From contig JAFLZE010000033.1 in the NCBI GenBank assembly GCA_029785685.1, forward strand, positions 1 to 10,655: a DNA stretch of 10,655 nt, written 5' to 3'. Below are positions 5,818 through 10,655 of the stretch, piece after piece. A program made the position numbers and the translations under genes. Below the pieces are notes generated by a model, which was not told the origin of the DNA, did not search any database, and saw only the letters and a program-made list of their open reading frames with translations. The stretch comes from Nitrososphaerota archaeon (GTDB lineage: Archaea > Thermoproteota > Nitrososphaeria > Nitrososphaerales > UBA183). Position 1 is the stretch's first letter. Each line of letters opens with the position of its first letter.

Positions 5818-5913
5818 CCAGCGGAAGCCGCAGCGGCTCGCCCCCTGCGCAATGGTAGTCGTCCGTTCGAGCTCCCCTCCCCACTTCTCTGCCAGTGGGA
5901 AGTCAAGCTCGCA
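5818..5913 (-). pseudogene. In-frame continuation of the hydrolase-like domain beyond TGA
   Basis: Directly after the kinase TGA (5916-5914) the frame continues with CELDFPLAEKW, then LERTTTIAQGAS and RCGFRWK. From family knowledge, ATC-hydrolase-like proteins end with a Cys-x-x-Asp block, an Arg-Thr-x-T-x-A-x-Gly block and a terminal CDFR-type motif, so this is the missing end of the domain. The frame stays open to TAG at 5709-5707, overlapping the rusticyanin start by 14 bp. TGA probably replaces TGG (Trp). The Asp expected in CDFR is Gly here, which could be natural variation or early decay. A nonsense mutation, sequence error or read-through are all possible; TGA is the ordinary stop of most genes in the window. 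Confidence 0.65.
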
Positions 5914-7782
5914 TCAGGTCGCGTAGCAGAGGTCGCCCTTGCCCCTGCTCTTGAAGAACTCGGCGACGGGGCACTTCAGGACGTCGAAGCCGACCACGTC
6001 CTTCCCGGCCGGGACGTCCACCATCTCGTAGTCGGGGGAGCTGAACGGGAAGGTCCTGAAGACCTGGGTGGCCGCCTTCATCCTCCAATGAGGGTGGGTC
6101 GTGAGGGCGCTCGCGAGCAGGATGGGAAGGTCCCCCATCCTGTCGTAGATAGACCAGGAAATCAGCCTGAAGATGGAAAGCGCCTCTTCGTTGCTGTGCC
6201 CCGCTGAAACGAACGCCTCGTAAATCGCCAGGGTGGCTCCTGCGAGTCGGAGGTTGATCGTCGGCCCCAGCTCGGAGAGGACAGGGATATCTGGCTCGAT
6301 CTCCTCGTAACGCCTCCAGCCGTCGTCCAGGATGGCCTCCACCTCCTCCTTGTCATGGTACTCCGCAAGCACATCTCGGGTGAATGGGTCGATCAGCGCC
6401 CTGAGCCACGCCGATGGGTTTGTGCTCTTCATCTTCTCCGTGAGCGCCGCCACGAGATCTAGGAGGCCCTTCAAGGCAAATCCGGCGTCGGAGTTCCCGT
6501 CGTAGGGGTCCCTCGCCGAAGCAGGGAGCACCTCCCCGGTGAGAACCAGCTCCGGGACCACCTGTCCGATTCTGTAAGCCAACCTGCGGAAGTCCCTCGC
6601 ACGCTTCGCGAACTCTTTCCTCACGGCTTCCCTGGTGAGCTCCTCGGCTTTGGTGTCTGGGGCCAGGGTGAACGCGAGGGCCTCTGCTGTCGTGGTCGCC
6701 TTGGCGTGGAGCATCAGGTCGCTGGGGAAGACGAAGCCGTGCTTGTACCCTGCGGATATCATCTCAAGGTAGACCTGGGTTATCGTCATCTCGGATAGGG
6801 GAGAGGCGTAGAACTTCTCGGCGAGAGCCCTGAACTTCTCGAAGAACGCCTCCTCGTCTGCGTTGGGCAGGCGCCTGGTCATCTGGGTGAAGTGGTAGAA
6901 GGCCCGCTTCACCTGCCTCCGGACGACGGCGATCCAGTAGAGGGTGAAGTGGTCTATCTCCTCCTCTGAAAGCTCACCGAACATGCCGAAGTCAAGAAGA
7001 ACGATCTTCCCGTCCTCCCGGAACAGGATATTGCCGGGGTGGAGGTCGGCGTGGAAGAACCCATCGGAGATGAACATCTTCATCTCCATCTCCATCAGCC
7101 TCCTGACCAGCCTTTCCTTCTGCTTCGACGAGAATCTGCCGACGGCCTCTTTCAGGCGCATCCCCGACACCCTCTGCATCGTGAGCACCCGCTTGGATGT
7201 CAAGGCCCAGTGGACCTTGGGAATCACAACTTCGTCCCACTCTCTGAAATTCGACGCAAACCGCTCCATCGTCCTTCCTTCTAGTCCGAAGTCGAGCTCC
7301 TGCATCGTGTAGCGTCTGAATTCATCGAAGGCTCCTCTGATGTTGGCCCTCTTCACCCTCCCGGGGCTCACCATCTCAGGGATGCGGAGGAGCGAGTCCA
7401 GGGCGGCAAGGTCGTCCTCTATCTTCCGCCTGACGTCGGGCCTCTGCACCTTCACCGCTACCTCTGTGCCGTCGGGGAGGGCGGCAAAGTGGACTTGGGC
7501 GAGCGAAGCCGAGGCCACAAGAACCTCCTCGAAGGAGCGATACAGCTCAGAGATGTCCTTCCTCAGCTCTTCCCTGACTACAGCCCTGACGGCTTCGAAA
7601 GGGAACGGGGGGACGTTCTCCTGTAGGGCTTCCAGGGCCTCGATGTACTCCTTGGGGAGGACGTCGGGCCGGGTGCTCAGTATCTGGCCGAGTTTGATGA
7701 ATGCCGGCCCTAGCTTCAGGAGTGTGGCTGGGAGCTTCGAGGGGATGTCGCTGCCAGCCCGCTGCGGCTGGGACAAGGCCAT
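5914..7782 (-). CDS. ABC1/UbiB-type kinase fused to an ATC-hydrolase-like region, cut by TGA
   Basis: The N-terminal two thirds is an ABC1/AarF/UbiB atypical kinase. From the ATG at 7782 I see KLGQ (30-33), the Ala/Ser-rich loop ASASLAQVH (90-98), the nucleotide-binding Lys111 in VAVKV, Glu162 in QELDF, the catalytic stretch HADLHPGN (244-251) and DFG (264-266). Known relatives support isoprenoid-quinone biosynthesis or lipid homeostasis. From about residue 475 the sequence changes to one resembling the L-2-amino-thiazoline-4-carboxylic acid hydrolase family (PF14196 by recollection), ending LKCPVAEFF..LCYAT. The ORF then stops at TGA, but the same frame continues with conserved-looking sequence (separate entry). 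The kinase core looks intact. The ATG has no Shine-Dalgarno and follows coding-like sequence, so the true start is probably upstream. The substrate is unknown, and a functional C-terminal domain is doubtful unless the TGA is read through or is an error. Confidence 0.88.
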   Translation of the reverse strand: MALSQPQRAGSDIPSKLPATLLKLGPAFIKLGQILSTRPDVLPKEYIEALEALQENVPPFPFEAVRAVVREELRKDISELYRSFEEVLVASASLAQVHFAALPDGTEVAVKVQRPDVRRKIEDDLAALDSLLRIPEMVSPGRVKRANIRGAFDEFRRYTMQELDFGLEGRTMERFASNFREWDEVVIPKVHWALTSKRVLTMQRVSGMRLKEAVGRFSSKQKERLVRRLMEMEMKMFISDGFFHADLHPGNILFREDGKIVLLDFGMFGELSEEEIDHFTLYWIAVVRRQVKRAFYHFTQMTRRLPNADEEAFFEKFRALAEKFYASPLSEMTITQVYLEMISAGYKHGFVFPSDLMLHAKATTTAEALAFTLAPDTKAEELTREAVRKEFAKRARDFRRLAYRIGQVVPELVLTGEVLPASARDPYDGNSDAGFALKGLLDLVAALTEKMKSTNPSAWLRALIDPFTRDVLAEYHDKEEVEAILDDGWRRYEEIEPDIPVLSELGPTINLRLAGATLAIYEAFVSAGHSNEEALSIFRLISWSIYDRMGDLPILLASALTTHPHWRMKAATQVFRTFPFSSPDYEMVDVPAGKDVVGFDVLKCPVAEFFKSRGKGDLCYAT

Positions 7783-7851
7783 GAATTTCTTGAAGGCCCG
7801 GTATTGGCCGTAGGCCTTCTGAACGATCGTGATGGCTCTGAATGCGTTCGG

Positions 7852-7866
7852 AATGCCCCTTCACCC
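7852..7866 (-). promoter_or_regulatory. GGGTGA ribosome binding site ahead of a possible ATT start
   Basis: On the minus strand GGGTGA (7866-7861) sits six bases before ATT (7854-7852), the usual archaeal spacing. The ATT is in frame with the kinase, and the 24 codons between it and the first ATG at 7782 read as continuous helical sequence (AFRAITIVQKAYGQYRAF). No ATG, GTG or TTG exists in frame between the upstream TGA (7861-7863) and 7782. The same GGGTGA element precedes the TTG start of the gene at 3374-3646. An alternative is a one-base insertion in the GGGG run (7857-7860): removing one G would join the GTG at 7864 to the kinase frame. Confidence 0.4.
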
Positions 7867-8412
7867 TCAGAACTCTGAAATCTTTCTCCAGGCCCCGAAG
7901 CGTCGCTCGACCGCCGAATCAAGGGTGAACCTGTTGGACGCGGTCGCCGACTCCAGAGCGATAAGCGCAAAGTAGACGAACACGTAGATTATTGCCGCGC
8001 CTATGTCGGTGGATCCGGCGCCGTAGGGACCTCCGAACCCTTCGTCTATGCTGTAGATTAGGAGGCTGAGAAGAATGCCAGAAAGGTACGACAACTTCCG
8101 CATCAGCCCGAAGACCAGAGTGAATCCGAGTATCAGCTCCCACAGACCAACCCCGTAGAGCATGAATGATGGATTGGATGAGACGAAGCCGCCCCAGAAG
8201 TTGTACCATGGCGCGAGCCAGGCTGGCTGCCCCTGCCCCGCATTCTGGACCAGGTTGACGACGTCGGTAGGCGAGAGCCAGATGAATTTCATGGCTCCGT
8301 CGATTAACCAAGCCATCCCGAATACTACCCTGATCGAGACACCAATCCCGGGGGAGTTGCGTGTCCACCAGGTCGAGTTGACTCCCGATTTCGCCGCATC
8401 CGCCTGACTCAT
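7867..8412 (-). CDS. DoxX/DoxD-like membrane protein
   Basis: A 181-residue integral membrane protein with about four hydrophobic segments (roughly residues 26-44, 83-103, 106-123 and 136-153). The first carries the DoxX-type signature IRVVFGMAWLIDGAMKF, and the fourth is preceded by DEGFGGPYGAGSTDIG, which resembles the DoxD small subunit of thiosulfate:quinone oxidoreductase. No DoxA partner is visible nearby, so a thiosulfate-oxidising complex cannot be claimed; many DoxX proteins have other, poorly defined membrane redox roles. The ATG at 8412 is the only start before an in-frame TGA 27 bp upstream; no Shine-Dalgarno is apparent. Its stop lies 12 bp before the ATT proposed as the kinase start, so the two probably share a transcript. 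Confidence 0.8.
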   Translation of the reverse strand: MSQADAAKSGVNSTWWTRNSPGIGVSIRVVFGMAWLIDGAMKFIWLSPTDVVNLVQNAGQGQPAWLAPWYNFWGGFVSSNPSFMLYGVGLWELILGFTLVFGLMRKLSYLSGILLSLLIYSIDEGFGGPYGAGSTDIGAAIIYVFVYFALIALESATASNRFTLDSAVERRFGAWRKISEF

Positions 8413-8573
8413 GGGTTGGATGGCCAGAGACAGGGTAGTTCACGCTACCTGCTTTCAGGTGCATACCCTGGCAGAGGATTTCTTGACAAAACCAAAGTCA
8501 GCCGTGCAGAGTCCTTCCAGTTGTGAGACGCTGCGTAACGGACCTGCACCGCGAATTCCTTGGTCTGGGGAGT
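8413..8573. other. 161-bp intergenic gap with short hairpins
   Basis: No credible gene here. On the minus strand a T-rich tract (8486-8497, reading TTTGGTTTT) follows the HMA gene and could act as an archaeal T-rich terminator. Closer to the DoxX/DoxD start are two small overlapping inverted repeats: GGTAG (8434-8438) with CTACC (8445-8449), and ACCTG (8447-8451) with CAGGT (8456-8460). They share bases, so only one could fold at a time. I see no clear TATA box or Shine-Dalgarno for the downstream gene. Confidence 0.4.
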
Positions 8574-8831
8574 TCAGCGTCGGATGATTATCTTTCCGCC
8601 GTACCCAGCCCTTTGCGAGATTCTTTCTATCTCCTGCAACAGGATACTTCTTTCCAGCCGAGCCTCGTCGAATACCACTACAATCTTGTTGGTGATAGGA
8701 AGTTCCTTGACTTCCAAGACGCCGTCGACCTTCTTAAGAGAGCGCCGGAAGAAAGGAGAGCAGGTTATGCAATCGATTGTCTGGACGGTGAATGCGAGCT
8801 CTTGGCGTCTTTCTCTGACTACGGATGCCAT
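8574..8831 (-). CDS. Small HMA-domain copper chaperone (CopZ-like)
   Basis: An 85-residue cytosolic protein made almost entirely of one heavy-metal-associated (HMA/Atx1-like) fold. The metal site is TIDCITC (Cys21 and Cys24), in the position of the usual GMTCxxC, followed by helix and strand sequence typical of HMA (SLKKVDGVLEVKEL). The ten basic and polar residues before the domain are unusual but short. The ATG at 8831 is preceded by GGAAGGATC, which lies against the stop of the copper ATPase, so the gene is likely translated from the copA message. Family knowledge says such proteins hand Cu(I) to CopA; the adjacent ATPase makes that the likely role here. The missing Gly-Met before the first Cys may alter affinity, which is inference. 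Confidence 0.88.
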   Translation of the reverse strand: MASVVRERRQELAFTVQTIDCITCSPFFRRSLKKVDGVLEVKELPITNKIVVVFDEARLERSILLQEIERISQRAGYGGKIIIRR

Positions 8832-8847
8832 CTCTTGATCCTTCCGC

Positions 8848-10655
8848 TCAAAGTTTGGGCTTGAACCTCCTAAGAGTCAGCGAATTCGTCGTCACGCTGA
8901 CTGAGGAAAGTGCCATGGCGACGGCTGCGAATATGGGGTTCAGCAGGACCCCTGTTGCGAGGTACAGCACCCCGGCTGCGACAGGAATCAGGGCGATATT
9001 GTAGCCGAAAGCCCAGCCTATGTTCTGCTTCACCTTGCCCATGACCTTCCTGGAGAGCTGGATTCCAGACACCACGTCCCTTATGTCGTCCCGCATGAGT
9101 ATGAGGCCCCCTGTCTCGACGGCGATGTCCGAGCCCGACCCCATGGCGATGCCTATGTCCGCCTGCGCCAGCGCTGGCGCGTCGTTGATGCCGTCCCCGA
9201 CCATGGCGACGGTCCTGTGCTCCTCCTGCTGGAGCCGCTTGACGGCATCGGCCTTGCCCGTCGGGAGGACCTCTGCGAAGTACTTCTCTATCCCAGCCTG
9301 GTGGGCTATCGCCGCCGCCGTCTCGGCGTTGTCTCCGGTGAGCATCACAGGCTCCAGCTTCATCTGTTTGAGCCGTTTCACGGCGTCGGTGACGTGGTCC
9401 TTCAGGGTGTCCGCGGCAGCCACTATCCCCGCGACCTCCCCGTCCACAGCGAGGACCATCGCGGTCTTGCCGTCTCTTCGAAGGGCGCTCATCTTCTGAT
9501 TGCCCTCGTCACCCAGCGCGATCTTGAACGTGCCCAGGATCTTCGTGTTCCCCAAGACAATCTGCTTCCCTCCGTAGGAAGCCCTGATGCCCTGCCCCGT
9601 CACGGACTCGAAGGAGTCTGGGTCGGGCACCCCCTCCTCTCCGAACTCGCTCTTCGCCCTCTCCAGTATGGCCGTAGCCAACGGGTGCTCCGACTGCTTC
9701 TCAGCGATGGCGGCTAGTTTGATGACCTCGCTCTCCGGCAGGCCTGAGAGCTTCACCACGTCGGTCACCGAAGGCTTCCCCTTGGTCAAAGTCCCCGTCT
9801 TGTCGAAGACGATGGTGTCTATCTTCTGCATCCGTTCCAGGTATTCTCCGCCTTTGATCAGGATCCCGTTCTCAGCCCCCTTCCCCGCCCCGGTGACCAC
9901 GGCGGCAGGGGTCGCGAGCCCGAGGGCGCATGGGCATGCGATGATCAGGACCGCGACCGCCGTCGTGAACCCGAAGCTGACAGGCTCTCCCGCGACGAAG
10001 GTCCAGAGCCCGTATGAAACCAGCGCAGCTGCGATAACCATGGGCACAAAGTAGGTGGCGACCCTGTTCGCGAGCCGCTCTATGGGCCCCTTGCTCGCCT
10101 GAGCCTCCTCGACGACCTTGATTATCTTGGAGAGGGTCGTGTCGGAGCCCACCCGGGTCGCCCTGATCTTCAGCGAGCCCGTCCCGTTGATGGTTGCGCC
10201 TATCACCGCGTTGCCTGTTACCTTCTCGACAGGGATGCTCTCGCCGGTGACCATCTTCTCGTCAACGGAGGAGTGTCCCTCCACCACGACTCCGTCGGTG
10301 GGTACCTTCTCTCCCGGCTTGACCAGGAGGACGTCGTCAACTACGACGTCGCTGAGAGAGATTTCTTCTTCCGTCCCGTCCGCCTTGATTCGCCTGGCAG
10401 TGGGGGGCTGGAGAGCCAAAAGCTTCCTCACCGAGTCGCTCGCCTTCCCGCGCACGAACTCCTCGAGCAGCTTGCCTACCAGGATGAGGGCGATAATCAC
10501 CGTCGCGGTGTCGAAGTACCACGCCCCGGGGTTCCCCAGGTTGATCGCGCTGTAGAAGAACGCCGCGGAGGTGCCCACCGCTATCAGGACGTCCATGTTC
10601 GAAGTCCGCATCCTGATGGCGTCGTAGGTCCCCCTGTAGAACCTCCACCCGGAGA
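8848..10655 (-). CDS. copA: Copper-exporting P1B-1-type ATPase (5' end outside window)
   Basis: This is a heavy-metal P-type ATPase that pumps Cu(I) out of the cytosol using ATP. The frame is open to the right edge, so the start and any N-terminal HMA domains are missing; codons upstream of the first internal ATG (10611) still read as ATPase (GWRFYRG..DAIR). Counting from that Met, I see the actuator TGES at 122-125, the membrane CPC at 226-228, the phosphorylated Asp in DKTGT at 270-274, the HP dipeptide at 309-310 and GDGIND at 472-477. The C-terminal helices carry YN (537-538) and M566 with SS (569-570), the residues that mark the Cu(I)-specific P1B-1 group rather than Zn or Co pumps. The stop is 16 bp from the HMA gene, whose ribosome binding site lies against the ATPase stop, so the two are probably cotranscribed. 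Assignment is secure; substrate follows from the family motifs. Confidence 0.96.
   Translation of the reverse strand, partial: SGWRFYRGTYDAIRMRTSNMDVLIAVGTSAAFFYSAINLGNPGAWYFDTATVIIALILVGKLLEEFVRGKASDSVRKLLALQPPTARRIKADGTEEEISLSDVVVDDVLLVKPGEKVPTDGVVVEGHSSVDEKMVTGESIPVEKVTGNAVIGATINGTGSLKIRATRVGSDTTLSKIIKVVEEAQASKGPIERLANRVATYFVPMVIAAALVSYGLWTFVAGEPVSFGFTTAVAVLIIACPCALGLATPAAVVTGAGKGAENGILIKGGEYLERMQKIDTIVFDKTGTLTKGKPSVTDVVKLSGLPESEVIKLAAIAEKQSEHPLATAILERAKSEFGEEGVPDPDSFESVTGQGIRASYGGKQIVLGNTKILGTFKIALGDEGNQKMSALRRDGKTAMVLAVDGEVAGIVAAADTLKDHVTDAVKRLKQMKLEPVMLTGDNAETAAAIAHQAGIEKYFAEVLPTGKADAVKRLQQEEHRTVAMVGDGINDAPALAQADIGIAMGSGSDIAVETGGLILMRDDIRDVVSGIQLSRKVMGKVKQNIGWAFGYNIALIPVAAGVLYLATGVLLNPIFAAVAMALSSVSVTTNSLTLRRFKPKL

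Noticed and set aside
5914..5916. Genome-wide reassignment of TGA to Trp
   Set aside because: TGA ends most other genes in the window at sensible positions and TGG is used for Trp throughout.
7547..7864. 105-codon minus-strand ORF starting at GTG 7864
   Set aside because: It runs in another frame across the well-conserved kinase N-terminus and has no recognisable domain. Its GTG matters only for the frameshift idea.
7919..8464. 181-codon minus-strand ORF overlapping the DoxX/DoxD gene
   Set aside because: Low-complexity, Arg-rich product without membrane segments; the other frame gives a clear membrane protein.
8523..8864. Plus-strand 113-codon ORF
   Set aside because: It lies antisense to the HMA gene, which has clear Cys motifs and a ribosome binding site.
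1..10655. CRISPR arrays, insertion sequences or transposase genes
   Set aside because: I see no regularly spaced repeats, no transposase motifs and no terminal inverted repeats.

Overview
The window looks like a chromosomal stretch from an archaeon of moderately high GC content. The evidence is an Lrp/AsnC regulator fused to a TRASH metal-binding domain (a typically archaeal architecture), GGTGA-type ribosome binding sites, TTG starts, AT-rich TATA-like boxes about 30 bp before starts that lack a Shine-Dalgarno, a rusticyanin-type blue copper protein and a DoxX/DoxD-type membrane protein. An acidophilic or metal-exposed lineage (Thermoproteota such as Nitrososphaeria relatives, or Thermoplasmata) would fit, but the sequence alone does not settle this. 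Every gene I can support lies on the minus strand, so transcription runs from right to left.

In the direction of transcription the window opens with a copper-export pair: a P1B-1 copper ATPase (8848 to the right edge, 5' end missing) and a small HMA copper chaperone (8574-8831). A 161-bp gap follows, then a DoxX/DoxD-like membrane protein (7867-8412). Next is an ABC1/UbiB-type kinase fused to a region resembling L-2-amino-thiazoline-4-carboxylic acid hydrolase (5914-7782), and then a membrane-anchored rusticyanin homologue (5097-5720). A second compact block is a YHS-domain miniprotein (4779-4928), a Met/Tyr/Gly-rich membrane protein (4308-4763), a membrane-anchored redoxin with a CSPC motif (3654-4271), a small thioredoxin/glutaredoxin-like protein (3374-3646), a CcdA-type membrane thiol carrier (2521-3372), the TRASH-domain regulator (1911-2540) and a divergent Nramp-like metal transporter (677-1837). 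Neighbouring genes overlap or nearly touch, which suggests an operon.

Taken together the window reads as a copper and extracytoplasmic thiol-redox locus. CopA and the HMA protein would handle cytosolic copper. The YHS and Met-rich proteins may bind or buffer metal. The small thioredoxin, CcdA and redoxin form a plausible electron path from the cytosol to an outward-facing CxxC. Rusticyanin is the likely copper client, and the TRASH regulator is a likely metal sensor. This is inference from gene content.

The most striking anomaly is in the kinase fusion. Its reading frame is cut by a TGA, but the next 32 codons still look like the conserved end of the hydrolase-like domain. The start of the same gene is also abnormal: N-terminal sequence that appears coding has no ATG, GTG or TTG in frame, but there is an ATT with a well-placed GGGTGA ahead of it. 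The leftmost 680 bp holds two small same-frame ORFs that look coding and a strongly structured tRNA-like element just after the Nramp stop.
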